Shown here: positions 32,960 to 44,142 of the stretch, one piece after another
Position numbering within the stretch: position 1 is the stretch's first letter
How the letters are laid out: each line of letters starts with the position of its first letter
Assembly (NCBI GenBank): GCA_025201705.1
Contig: MU616767.1
Coordinates: 1 to 44,142 of the forward strand
Length of the DNA stretch: 44,142 nucleotides
Origin: Dissophora ornata
Lineage: Eukaryota > Mortierellomycota > Mortierellomycetes > Mortierellales > Mortierellaceae
Direction of reading: 5' to 3'
The notes under the pieces: generated by a model
Databases searched by the model: none
Told to the model about the DNA's origin: nothing
What the model saw: only the letters and a program-made list of their open reading frames with translations
Made by a program: the position numbers and the translations under genes

Positions 32960-33339
32960 TCAATGGGGAATTCGGATGGCTAAGCCTGTCCCGCAGTGGT
33001 GTGAGCTCAGTTCGAATACCGATCCACCTAAACGTGTTCGATACAATGTGGGCCGCATATCGGTTTTGGTATACGATGCCTGGAAACTTGTGCTGCCACG
33101 ATCGCTTAGAATCTGGCCTTCTTCCACGACCAACCGTAGCTTGGACACTCTTGAAAAGTCGGGACAGTTGTTGGCGATCAACCTTTCCTGAGCCAATTCA
33201 AATTCGACAAGCACAATGGGAAGCCGTTCAGATCCGAGCACTCTATGTGCCTTCAGCAGGAGGATCTAGTCCCTGAAAATATTAGAGTAAATCCCTGCCA
33301 CAAGACCGGCAAGTCCCACGATTGCATCCTTTCCAGCCG
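32960..33339 (-). pseudogene. Relic of an NTPase-like, possibly Crinkler-type, protein
   Basis: The minus strand carries a protein-like frame interrupted by one stop (TAG at 33266-33268). It has DAIVGLAGLVAGIYSNIFRD before the stop, then ERLPIVLVEFELAQERL, RVSKLRLVVEEGQILS and, near the end, HHCGTGLAI. The LRLVVEEGQ stretch looks like a Walker B strand, and the CGTGL stretch resembles sensor-like segments of fungal Crinkler-family NTPases. That identification is from memory and weak. No ATG or complete gene is present. Confidence 0.4.
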
Positions 33340-33406
33340 ATCAAGCAGAACGTTAGATTGGGACCTCCCAGGTAGAGAGCATCTGGTGAGAGAGTAGGTA
33401 AACTAA

Positions 33407-33683
33407 ATAGAAGATTCAGCCTCGCGTCCTCTGTAATGACAACGCCACGTCGCGAAACATTGGGCAGAGTGCAGATGCCAGTGGCAATGACAAGCTATTC
33501 GTATCGGCCTTGCTGAAATTCGTCAAGGAAGCCGGCAGCAGGATATCCAGGTGCAAGCGGCTTGTCAGCAATCCTTTTGATGTTAGTCTCAAGGTCCCCT
33601 CATCAAATAAGGACGAGTGGTTAGATGCAGCACTATCTCTTGATGCCGCCCATCATCGACGGCTCTACGACACCCACGAATAA
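33407..33683 (+). pseudogene. Unidentified open stretch without start codon
   Basis: About 91 codons are open between two stops, with protein-like character (LFVSALLKFVKEAG, NKDEWLDAALSLDAAHHRRL). There is no in-frame ATG near its 5' end and no recognised family. It may be an exon or fragment of a decayed gene on the strand opposite the NTPase-like relic. Confidence 0.3.
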
Positions 33684-35024
33684 CGCCTTATTGAAGGAAA
33701 GGCAAAAGGAAGGTCAAGATCTGAGAGTATAGGATATAGGTGGACAGGGGAGCGGGCACCTGTGCTGTTAACGTGTTAGACACTTGACCTCGCGCGTATG
33801 GTCGGTACTCGTAAGGAATGGAAAGCGATTAAAAGGGAAAAAAAATGGTCAGTCTCCGAGATTGCAACCACACTTGACGAATATCTTCCAGAGAGTGTGA
33901 TGCTCTGGAGAAAATGTGGGCGTCAGAGTAAACTCACAGCTACTGGAGACCCTCTCAACTGTGTCACAAGGCAACCATGTTGAAGAAGCGATGCTCCGCC
34001 GACCCAGCGACACAATCAGTGTTACCACATCCTAGGCAGTGTTGAAACCGCTCTGGCGAACACTGGATATCTTAATTACTAGAACCCGTGAGGTGTATTA
34101 GGCGCAATAATCCGAGAGAATGACCCACACTTCAGCTCCTTTCACATGCCTCTAAACCCATTTGATTCAACTGGCATGCGACCGACTCGAACATTCCTTG
34201 CGGTAACTCTAGTGAATCCATCATCTATCTCAGCCATATCAGCCTCGGAAGCTTACCTCGCTCGAGTGAAAAGATGAAAAACCCCGTATCTGTTTACACA
34301 CTCACATTCGTACTGACAGCAACAACGCGGTTAAGGGGGTTTATTCTTGGATATATTAACGGAGGCGTTGTCCTGCGAAATCGAAATTAAAGCTTATTTC
34401 ACCATAGATGTTTACCCGCACCCGGACAGTCTTGACCACAATGACACTGTTGCTATGAAAAAGAGGGAATATTCCAGGTATAGATCGCATGGCACTCTTC
34501 ATAACGAGTTAACGATATGAACCCGAGTGGGATTGCGTAGGAGAGAATATATGCCCTTTATACCCTATTAACCACTCAACTACCTCATCTTAATCTTATC
34601 ATTTATTTATCCACTCGCAACCTGCCATCCTCGCTCACGAGTGACATAGCCACATTGTATGTATCGCCGTCTTTCACTTACATAACCCTTGCTCTGGCGA
34701 CTGGGAGTATCACAAGGAGCGACGACATGGAAAGAAATTAAAGGAAGGAGAGAGCCACTCGGAGCATATCCCCCTCTCACATCTTCTCCGTGAAGCTACA
34801 CTCCTTTATTGTGGCACCATTTATTTCGCTCCTAATCCTCACTGAGCAGGATATTGACGCTTCTCTTCACTTTTCTCCTCATCCAAAGCGGAATAGCATG
34901 CTCAATCTCATATATCATACTGGTTAACATCAATCGGCCGTGTCACCTGTACCAACAGGAACAAATCATCATTATCAGGCATTGGCATCAAAATATTCAG
35001 TACTCGCCTGCAATATATTCATCC
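33684..35024. other. Intergenic upstream of first NAGLU gene
   Basis: No gene was recognised. A short open frame at 33798-33983 lacks support. A TATA-like TTTATACC occurs near 34557-34564, and CT-rich leader sequence precedes the ATG at 35025. Confidence 0.45.
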
Positions 35025-38000
35025 ATGGATAGTTCCTCGAAAGAGCGGCGCTGGCACGCTGAACCACCAACTCGACTACGCTCATATAAGAGTACTCGCG
35101 CGCTATTATCACTTCTTTTGGCCGCATCCCTGTCCGCCTGTTGGACTTCTTCCTCGTCGATTAGTAGCATTGGCCAAGTCCATGCTACACCAATCCTTCG
35201 TCGCGCGACGCATTCAGCAAAAGGAACATCATTCCATTTGGCAATAGGTTCGGAAGTATTCGCATCTGAACCATTTGAAAAAGCGCCACTTGAGGCGTTA
35301 ACCGCAGCAGTAACCGAGATCCCCTTGTTCAAACGTGCTGGCACAGTTGAAGATCCACTCTATGCGCTTGTACAACGGCTTTTGCCTGCACAGTATCAGG
35401 AACATTTCATGTTCGCTCTTACGCCAGACCTCGTGTCGGCTTCCTTGACCAACATTTATGACACGTTCAGGATCTCGAACGGAATTGATGGATCCAAGAT
35501 CGTGATTGAGGGTGCGACAATGGCAGGCCTAGGCGCTGGTTTAAACTATTATCTTCGAGAAATTTGTCAAGTCGACATGGCATGGAGCGGCGATCGGTTC
35601 GATGTCATGCCAGCAATTCCTCCAGCGGTCCCTCAAGCTGAAGGAGTTATCCGAGCCAGTTTCGTGCCCTGGAGGTATTATATGAATGTCGTTACCTTTG
35701 GGTACTCGTTTGCGTTCTGGGACTGGAATCGATGGGAGCGGGAACTTGGTAAGTCTTGGAGCTCATCCATACGGTTCCTTGTACGTTTGGCTATGAAGGT
35801 TGTCTCGCTAAACTCTATACTCAATTCATACAGACTGGATGTTCCTCAACGGTATCAACATGTCATTGGCGATGGTTGGACAGGAATACGTGTTCCGACA
35901 GATGTACGAAAAGCTGGGCGTGAACAGGGACGAACTCAACAAATTCTTCTCGGGGCCAGCGCATATGCCTTGGCAGCGCATGGGCAACATCCAGGGCTCA
36001 TGGGGGTTCCCTAATGATACCCAATTCAAAAATGACTGGATCGACAGCCAATGGGAGCTGCAAGGACAGTAAGTCCGGCGTCAATGTGCACCTATTTCCC
36101 ACAGAACCTGAGAGCGCTCCTGACAAATTTGGACTTTCCAATATGTAACTAGCATCATGGCCAGGATGAACGACTACAACATCACTGCGATCATGCCATC
36201 CTTCAATGGCTTCGTCCCTCACCAACTTACCGAAAAGTTCCCCGACGTCAAATTCCAGAACGCCTCTGACTGGGGTTTCATTCCCGATCCCTATTCCCGC
36301 CTTACTTTCATCTCTTCGTCCGAACCTTTCTTTGCCAACATCACCCAAACTTTCCTTCAGACCCAAACATCCCTCTACCAACAAAAAGGTCTGGACTCGA
36401 CCGCCAAAAGTAATAACTTTTATCTCCTAGACCTTTATAACGAGTTATCCCCTATATGCATGAAGGCTGAGTGTCTGGAGCAAGCGACTAGTGGTGTAAT
36501 GAAGGCGCTAAAAAATGCGGACCCTAAGGCTGTTTGGGTGATGCAGTCGTGGTTTTTGCTGAATACGGATCTTTGGAAGGCTGAGGAAACAAAGGCGTTC
36601 TTCGATGGTATTCGGGAGGTGAATCAAGGTAAAGATGCGTTTGTAATTGATCTCTACGCGGACGTTAAGCCTCTTTGGAACTCGACTGAGGGGTTCTTTG
36701 GCATTGACTGGGGGTGGAGCATGTAAGTGTCTTATTGGGCTATTCTGGCAAACACTACTTCGAGTCACACGAGCAATGTTTTTCTGATATCTAACTTCAC
36801 AGTTTGCTTGCATAAAGGCTGAACAACTTTGGGGGTGGACAAGGACTCTACGGCACCTTGCCTACACTCCTGACAGAACCTTTCAAAGGATATCACCAGA
36901 AATCTAAGGTGATGCGTGGCATGGGGGTCACTATGGAAGGCATCAACAACAACGAGTACATGTACCAGGTCGTTCTCGATCTTCCTTGGGAATCTGTCGA
37001 AGCTACAAGTCCATCAACACCCCCATCCAATACAACAGTGAACTTGATGGGGCAGACATTGAACCAGGCATTGAATCAGCCCCCGCTTGATGGTCAGAAG
37101 CACCTCGAGTCCTATATCAAGCGCCGTTACGGACCCAACCAAACCTCTAGTACTGTTATCGAAGCTTGGACGACTCTCTCGCAGACAGTCTGGGACTGCC
37201 GCACCAACCAAATGGCGCAATCGAGATCATACTTGGATATCACACCGGCTCTGGACATGTACCGTCCTGGCTTCCTGTCGACAAAGTTCTGGTACAATCA
37301 GCCCAAAGTAATTAATGCCTGGAGTCAACTTGTCCAATCAACCGAGACTGAGGCATCCAAGAGGAGACGTGGTCATGGTATGCTTCAGAATTCATTCGAG
37401 CAGGTTTTGAGAGCTGCAAACGGCAACCCTGACCTAAATGCGCTGCAACGCGACGGCGGCACATTGACCACTCTTTCGACAGATCCTCAAGAGCGCAAAG
37501 CCGCGTTGGCAGAGTCATTCTCGATCAGGATCCGAGATGCGGTTCGAAACACAGTTAAGCAGGAGTCCAAGGACGATTTTCCCACTGCAGATGCTACCCC
37601 CTTCGCATCTCTCATCAAACGCGCATCCGCCACTGTTACTCCGCTCCCAATGGAGAGCGAGCTTCCTCTGAACGTGTCCAGTTTCCGTTACGATATTGTG
37701 GATGTGACACGCGAAGTCATGGCAGCTGTCGTTATTCCAGGCCTGCACAAAGAATTAGTTGACGCTTACAAGACTAAGGATCTGGCACGCACGCGCTCGT
37801 GGGGTAACATGGTCCTCGAGGCCATTAAGGACACAGATCGTATTCTTGCCACACATTCGCACTTCATGTTGGGACCCTGGATCCGCGACGCTCGAATCTC
37901 TGCCAAGGTCACCAGCGCTTCGACCTCTGCCGTAACAGACATGGGTCGGTACGCTGACTACCTGGAACACAGCGCTCGCAGCCAGATCACATGGTGGGCT

Positions 38001-38381
38001 CCAATGGGTCAACAGGGTCTTGCAGACTATGCATCGAAGGAATGGTCAGGGCTTGTCAAAGGGTACTATTACCCACGTTGGCAAATCTTTGTGGATCGAT
38101 TAGTCACTGCAGTGCAGAATGGGAGTTCATTGGATTATAAAGCCTACCTGGAAGATTCACTGAGGGTGGAGGAACAGTGGATTCAGCGACAGACCTGCTT
38201 GGGGAACACTGCTGGTTGCACTTCTTCTGGAAGCGGAAGAAGAGAGACGTTCCCATTGGAGCCTGTCGAGGATACAGTTTTGGTGGCGCAGGATCTTTGG
38301 GATCGATGGAATAAGGTAGCGGCGCGACTTGCCGAGAAGGCTGATAAGCAGAGCTTGTGGAAGATGGACCGTATGAAATAA
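35025..38381 (+). CDS. Alpha-N-acetylglucosaminidase (GH89), copy 1
   Basis: Four exons, 35025-35748, 35834-36068, 36153-36722 and 36818-38381, give 1030 residues. An N-terminal hydrophobic segment (about residues 26-40) fits a signal peptide or anchor. All three NAGLU regions are visible: the N-terminal domain (IEGATMAGLGAGLNYYLR, WSGDRFD), the catalytic barrel (YYMNVVTFGYS, WDWNRWEREL, LNGINM, GQEYVFRQ, RMGNIQG), and the helical C-terminal domain (SHFMLGPWI, YADYLEHSARSQITWW). The catalytic glutamates by alignment with human NAGLU are Glu417 in LYNE and Glu550 in TMEG. The enzyme removes terminal alpha-linked N-acetylglucosamine. It is longer than the roughly 740-residue human enzyme, mainly from the N-terminal extension and a low-complexity insert near residues 690-780. 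Confidence 0.93.
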
Positions 38382-39148
38382 AATGAAATGGTTATATGTA
38401 GAGAAAGATAGAGCCCGTATCGTTAAATGCTCAGCCCACTGACTTGTTGAAATCAAACCAAGCGCAGCATAGCTGAGAGATTATACAGTCATCATCAACT
38501 GTCATGATGGTCCTGGGATGATGACACCTACACTACCCTGCACTTCGCTTAAGACTCCAGGCTCTGGAATTAAAATAAAGAGCCTTCCTTGCTTGGAATC
38601 ATGGACGAGTGGGTATCACACATTATTATTCACTGATAAAACAGCATTCAGCTGTCTTTGGATAAATTGCAACGAATCACAATGGTGGAGCAGATTTGCA
38701 GCGACGGTTCCTGAGTCGCTGCAGTGCAACATTTTTTTTTTTTAGGAGATTTAATTAATCTTTTTTTTACCGCGGAAAGTTCCATCCCCCCCTCTGCATT
38801 GGAGGAGTTGCCTTGATCTACAATCCGGAATAGTTTAGTATTAATGAGACAACGCAAGGGTTTGGCGGACTCGGCGGTCCTCAACACCGTCGCAGTCCTC
38901 GAGTCCGTCTTTGGTGTTGTTCGTGAGGATTTCATCAACCAGATCGGGGCACGTACCAGGACTCGGCTGGGACGGACTGTCCCCTGACGAGAACAGCACA
39001 CTTGAGTTGATCATGAGGATCCGATCTGTCCTGAACGACTGGCGCCCTCAAGCGTGTTGGAAAGGTGCTCAAGGGTGTGGCGCCCAAAACAGTGAAGAGG
39101 CCATGATTGAGCAACTGTTGGTACAAAATACAAAAAATGTCATGGGTG
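38382..39148. other. Intergenic after NAGLU copy 1
   Basis: This has two T-rich tracts (38731-38742 and 38761-38769). Plus-strand open stretches at 38845-39240 are protein-like (VFGVVREDFINQIG, then after a frame change LELIMRIRSVLNDW), but no family or complete gene was recognised; they may be decayed coding sequence. Confidence 0.4.
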
Positions 39149-39533
39149 TCATGGGTCTCTCAGCGCATTCCATGCACGATGTTGCCTTGCAAAAAGATGC
39201 ATACATGCAAGTAAAGTCAAAGGCGGTGCGGGCTGGATAGAGCTTGGCGTTGTAATCACTAATGTTTTATTTGCCATCCTTGTGGTCATGCCCTTCGTTG
39301 TCGATAGGACAACCTCAAGAGCAAACTGCTCGCCATGATCCTGGTACCGGTACTGGAATGGAAAGCCTGGATTTCGCACACACAAAGATACTTCTTGGGG
39401 CACCAAACTTTTGCCTGTGGGAACGATTATGTATTCCCCAGGAGCCATCACCGATCAAATGAGATGGCCATAGTTTCACATCCAAGACGCCTCCATCACC
39501 CGCAGGGTACACCTGGCAAAGGCATCTCAGCAT
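39149..39533 (-). pseudogene. Probable cytochrome P450 C-terminal relic
   Basis: In two minus-strand frames, pieces resemble the end of fungal P450s. LRCLCQVYPAGDGGV followed by KLWPSHLIGDGSWGIHN is like the ExxR helix region and the following loop. FPFQYRYQDH and LEVVLSTTKGM are like the terminal beta-sheet. The Cys heme-binding loop is absent, and frame changes separate the parts. Identification is tentative. Confidence 0.35.
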
Positions 39534-40031
39534 GCCGATGTGCGATTGAGATGAATGATTATGATGATGATACTCGGATTAACGTTGTTTTACGGTTGAT
39601 TAAAGTTTGAGAGCCACGGCATTGCTCATCGCACAATGTTTGAGAGTGCATCGCCCGGGAAAGGGCATCTGCTTCCTCCCTTGTCTCTTCCTTACACATA
39701 TACTCTTGATCCTTAGCACCTGCACTACATCTACAAAGGTGTAAACAACCTGGAATGGACCAAGATTTTACCCGTGAGTCAAAAACAAGCTAAAGAAGAA
39801 AAGAAGAAGGTGCAGATCCCTTGGAATGCATTCATTCGAAGATTTTCTATTTATGAATCCGTGGCAAAAAAACAAGAGCAGCAAATCAGCACATCAACCT
39901 CGCCGCCTTGTACTTTTCAACCATCTTTTCTTCACTTCCATTCGTTTCATGCCTTCCTTCGCCCTTCTCATATCCGACACAACAACAAGATGAATTACCA
40001 TTAATAGCCCTGTAATTACTATCACACGCCC
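39534..40031. other. Promoter region of NAGLU copy 2
   Basis: A pyrimidine-rich leader (39900-39985) runs up to the ATG at 40032. No gene was recognised. Confidence 0.45.
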
Positions 40032-43000
40032 ATGGAGAACGTTTGTAGGAAGAAACAAGGCGCCTGCGCCAACCACACACCATTATCTCAGGAGTCATCA
40101 TCCCCTCGCTGGACTTGGAGGATTCAGTCACCCATCTCGACCATCGTGCTATCCCTAGCCTGTATATTGTTTTTGTCGGCAGCGTTGAGCAGCAGTACCC
40201 TGGTCCGCGCCTCCCCAATTCCTGAACTACCACCGGCGCCGCATTCTGTGGAAGCATTATCATTGTCCCAGAACTCAGCCTCCTCTACTCCTTATCAACC
40301 AAAAAAGTTTACTACAGAGAAGGAAGCGATTCTCGTCAAAACAACAACTACCATTTCAGATACAACGGACGAAAACATTTACATCCACGCTGACATCGCC
40401 GTAGAACCTGTCTATAGTCTTGTCGAGCGAATCTTGCCGACCCCTTATCATGGCCATTTCTTGTTCGCTATCAAACCGGCTCTTATCCCTGCATCGTCGA
40501 CCAATGTTCATGATACTTTCAGGATCTCAAACTGGCGCAATGGAGCTGGAGTTGAAGCCAAGATCTTGATTGAAGGCGCGTCTTTGGCAGGTCTTGGTGC
40601 TGGCCTTAATTATTACATTCGGAATATCTGCAAGGTTGAGATGTCCTGGAGCGGTGACCGATTCGACGACATGCCACCTGTGCCACCAGGAATACCAGAA
40701 TCCGAGGGGACCATTAGGGCGAGTTTCGTACCATGGAGGTATTATATGAACGTGGTTACGTTTGGGTACTCATATGTCTTCTGGGACTGGAAGCGATGGG
40801 AACGTGAGCTTGGTAAGCCTTTCGAACCTCTTCCAGGTTCGGTGTTTCTTTTCATTTGGTTTGGATACTTGTTACGCAATTCTTACAGATGCGACGTCTT
40901 TCTCTAGACTGGATGTTCTTGAATGGCGTCAATATGGGTTTAGCTATGGTCGGGCAGGAATACGTGTTTCGACAAATGTACGAGGATATTGGTTTGACAC
41001 GGGAGGAGCTTAATGATTTTTTTGCAGGACCGGCTTATATGCCTTGGCAGCACATGGGCAACATCCAAGGTTCATGGGGTTTCCCGAATGACGTCGAATT
41101 CAAGAACGACTGGATCGATAGTCAGTGGGAACTACAAGGATAGTACGTTTTTTTTTTTTTTTTTTTTTTCTTTTCTACGTCAATTTGTGTCTGACGCTGA
41201 TGTAATACCTTTTGACTCCGATATCTATAGTATTATGAACAGAATGCTGGAATTCAACATCACCGCGATTCTGCCTTCCTTTAACGGATTTGTGCCTCAT
41301 CAACTCGTCTCAATGTTCCCTGATGTCAAGTTCGACCGCGCCTCCCAATGGAATGCACTACCGGAGCAGTACACTTTCGTAAGCTTCGTCCCTTCAACGG
41401 AGCCATTTTTCGCAACTATGACGGAGCGATATATCCGGACACAACGTTCTATGTACGAGCAGCAAGGTCTTGGTCCTAGATCTGAAAAGAACCATTATCT
41501 CTTGGATCTGTACAACGAATTGCATCCTGTATGCTCGACAGTCGAGTGCTTGAAGACAATAACGCACGGGGTTATGAGAGCATTGAAGGATGCGGACCAA
41601 AATGCAGTGTGGACCATGCAATCTTGGTTCCTGTTGAACACAGCTATTTGGCATGATGAGGAGATTAAAGCGTTCTTTGATGGCATCCGAGAGGTAAACG
41701 ATGGCCGAGATGCCTTCGTGATCGATCTATATTCGGACGTGGCCCCGCTTTGGAACTCCACCCAGGGATTCTTTGGCATCGACTGGGGCTGGAGCATGTA
41801 AGTTATGATCCTCTCTTTGAGCGATGGCTCTTCTGCTACCACCCGTTCGATGTCGTAGTCCACTAAGCTTACATCTAATGTATAGGCTAAATAACTTTGG
41901 AGGAGGACAAGCCCTGTATGGAACCCTACCCACACTTCTGACAGAGCCCTTCAAGGGCTACCATCAACCAGCGAAGACCATGCGGGGCATTGGCATCACA
42001 ATGGAGGGCATCAATAACAATGAATATCTCTATCAGCTCGTCCTCGACATTCCCTGGGAATTAATAGAAGCAATAGATACAATCAATACACCCACTACTG
42101 CCGATACCGTAGCGCTCCCTGGTCAACCACTAAACCAGTTTCCACTGGATGGCCAGGCCCATCTCGAAGCCTTTCTGAAACGCCGCTATGGACTGGAACA
42201 AACATCGGATGCTGTCATTGAGGCCTGGACGATACTTTCGCAAACAGTTTGGGATATAAGTAACGGTCAAATGTCGCAGTCCAAGGCAACGCTGGATGTC
42301 ACACCAGCTCTTGAAATGAGTCATGAAGGCTTCATGTCAAGCATGTTCTGGTACAATCAAACAAAAGTTGTCCATGCCTGGAGTCAATTTGTGCAATCGG
42401 CAGGCCCGGAGGTCTTGAGGAAGAGCCAGGGAGATGGAGTAGTCCAAGATGAGCCGACATCAACCTCTGTTGGGGACACAAATCTGAAGGCATCGACCCA
42501 AGAAGGAAGACAAGTATTGTCATCGCCGTCATCGTTGTCATCGCCATCCAAGGGCACGGGTGTATCCAAGGGTATAGTGGCAATGACCAAGGCGACATCC
42601 TTCCCGGAAAGCGTCGGCGACAGATTGCAAAAGCCGGATGATACCGCAGATCGTCCTTCGGGAACAACAGCCATGCTCAAATGGGCCGAAAGCAGCGGCG
42701 CAAGCGCAGAATCAGCCGAACCACCAGTATCACTACTCGCTGGTCCTGTTACTGCTAGACAATCAAGTGTCCCTTCAGGATTATCGAGTTTCTATTACGA
42801 CCTCGTGGATGTGACCCGTGAAATTTTTGTCGCAGTTGTGATCCCGGGTCTGCATAAGGAGCTCATCGAGGCCTACAAGGCTATGGATCTGGAATTGACG
42901 AAGTCATTGGGAAAGTTGATCTTGGAATCGATTTCGGACACGGATCGTATCTTGGCTACGCATTCTCACTTCATGCTGGGGCCCTGGATTCGTGATGCTC

Positions 43001-43497
43001 GTATCTCCGCCCGTCTTCCTAGCTCCACTAGCCCGAAATCGGATGCATACATGAGCCAGTACGCAGACTATCTCGAGCACCAAGCCCGTAACCAAATCAC
43101 ATGGTGGGCCCCCGAAGGACAAGTGGGACTCTCAAACTATGGGTCCAAAGAATGGGCAGGAATCGTGAGCGAGTTTTACTACCCTCGCTGGGAGATATTT
43201 GTGAATCATCTGGTAGAGGCTGTGCAGAGTGGCGTTGAATTGGACTACGACGCGTATTTGGCTGAGTCATTGGTGGCAGAGACAAAATGGCAGAATGAAA
43301 GAACTTGTCTTGGTGCAGGGTGTGACCCCAAGACAACGCTGATGAGCGAGGAGGGCAATGATGGTAGAAAATGGTACCCTGTGGAGGCGACGGAGGATAC
43401 TGTTTCGGTGGCCCAAGAGTTGTGGGCCCGGTGGAATCTTCTTGCAGAAAGATTAGCCCGGAAGGCAGAGGAAGAAAAGCAACAAACATCATCATAA
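40032..43497 (+). CDS. Alpha-N-acetylglucosaminidase (GH89), copy 2
   Basis: Four exons, 40032-40812, 40908-41142, 41231-41797 and 41886-43497, give 1064 residues. All three introns sit at the same codons and phases as in copy 1, and exon 2 is 235 nt in both, so this is a tandem duplicate. An N-terminal hydrophobic anchor or signal (about residues 35-53) precedes the GH89 domains. Catalytic glutamates are at Glu435 (LYNE) and Glu568 (TMEG). The copies differ most in the N-terminal 120 residues and in a Ser/Lys-rich insert about 130 residues long before FYYDLVDVTRE. Intron 2 carries a long T run. The substrate in this organism is unknown; it could be external glycoconjugates or recycled GlcNAc-containing glycans. 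Confidence 0.93.
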
Positions 43498-43751
43498 CGA
43501 TCTGCCTTGTACAATAGCCATGAATTAAATATTTGCCCCCTGGGCGTAGTAACACGCCTGAACACATCACTTGAAACCTTTCGCCTGGGTAATGATGAGA
43601 CAAGAGAGGGATCTTTCATTGCCAACCAAGCGCCACAATGTATTTGGTGCCTGAGCGGCTTAGTCAATCTGGATCAGTGCATTTGCTTCTGCTCCTCCGA
43701 CATCACTATATCAAAAATAAGCTATAAGCTCAGCACGCCGACAACGGAAAA
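43498..43751. other. 3' flank of NAGLU copy 2
   Basis: A short spacer between the stop codon and the right inverted-repeat copy. No feature was recognised. Confidence 0.4.
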
Positions 43752-44142
43752 GTCTCTAATCCGGAACTTGGCCAGTCACTTATTGAGACTCTGGAACTTA
43801 CTTCGGACGCGTTCCAACACCGTAACCGACGACTATGATTATTTTCGACTGAGCACGGTAGAAGCTATACCTTGTGGCGAAGGAAAGAAAAAGGCTTGCT
43901 CGGCATGTTGCAAATGGCACGCATGCTTTTGATTGCATTCCATTGAGGCTCTCATGAACACAAACTCACTACTGTACCATCTAAATTTGGTGGCGCGTTG
44001 TTGATAATGCGCCACAGTGCATCGACCGCAATGTGTGGTCCTTTCAACGTCCACTCGGGTGTGGACCAAGGCAAGGAAACTCATGAAACCAAAAAATAGA
44101 ATCCAACTTGAGGCCCATTATTCTTCGCCGTCGATGAAAAGT
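43752..44142 (-). repeat. Right copy of window-bounding inverted repeat
   Basis: Reverse complement of 370-769 with scattered substitutions, a few short gaps and long identical runs, especially at the outer end. It is still matching where the window stops, so the full repeat is longer than shown. Confidence 0.85.

Noticed and set aside
33798..33983. 61-codon open frame
   Set aside because: No homology, promoter or conserved context could be seen.
34854..35024. Upstream in-frame extension of NAGLU copy 1
   Set aside because: No ATG at its start; the first good ATG at 35025 leads into the expected hydrophobic N-terminus.
39886..40263. 125-codon minus-strand open frame over the NAGLU copy 2 start
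   Set aside because: It overlaps a clearly coding exon on the other strand and shows no family match.
35025..43497. Recent bacterial transfer of the NAGLU pair
   Set aside because: Both copies have three spliceosomal introns at conserved positions and closer visible motifs to eukaryotic NAGLU.

Overview
This 44 kb window looks like nuclear DNA from an early-diverging filamentous fungus, most likely a member of the Mortierellaceae. That assignment is inference. It rests on intron-rich genes with GTAAGT-type donors and short introns of about 70-210 bp, on secreted kelch proteins with RSPQ-like tails, and on several F-box/leucine-rich-repeat genes and relics. No rRNA, tRNA, CRISPR array or bacterial-type operon was seen. 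The window begins and ends in an inverted pair of the same roughly 0.4 kb repeat (370-769 and 43752-44142), so it may be a whole contig broken at a dispersed repeat.

Left part (0.9-13.9 kb): a kelch type I membrane protein gene (minus) with an apparent one-base frameshift; a relic of an ATG22-like transporter followed by the intact three-exon ATG22-like gene (both minus); a two-exon F-box/WD40 gene (plus); an unresolved small multi-exon candidate (minus, 10.7-11.6 kb); and a second, intact kelch gene (plus). The two kelch genes share intron positions and a 52-nt middle exon.

Middle part (14-23.2 kb): an F-box/LRR nest with two intact genes (13975-16038 and 17735-19330, both minus) and at least three decayed copies (about 16.4-17.0, 20.1-21.7 and 22.1-23.2 kb). 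One relic still has a TATA box at the expected distance.

Housekeeping pair (23.5-28.9 kb): HEM25/SLC25A38, a mitochondrial glycine carrier needed for heme synthesis (seven exons, minus), and PWP2/UTP1, a U3 snoRNP WD40 protein (seven exons, plus). They diverge from a 552-bp intergenic region.

Right part (29.9-43.5 kb): a secreted GH5 glycosidase (minus), a 32-bp minisatellite, about 3 kb of decayed DNA containing an NTPase-like relic, and two tandem four-exon alpha-N-acetylglucosaminidase (GH89/NAGLU) genes (plus) separated by a probable cytochrome P450 relic. The three glycosidases could form a small set for degrading external or recycled glycans, but nothing in the sequence proves co-regulation. 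Exon boundaries were derived by eye from splice signals, frame continuity and paralogue comparison.
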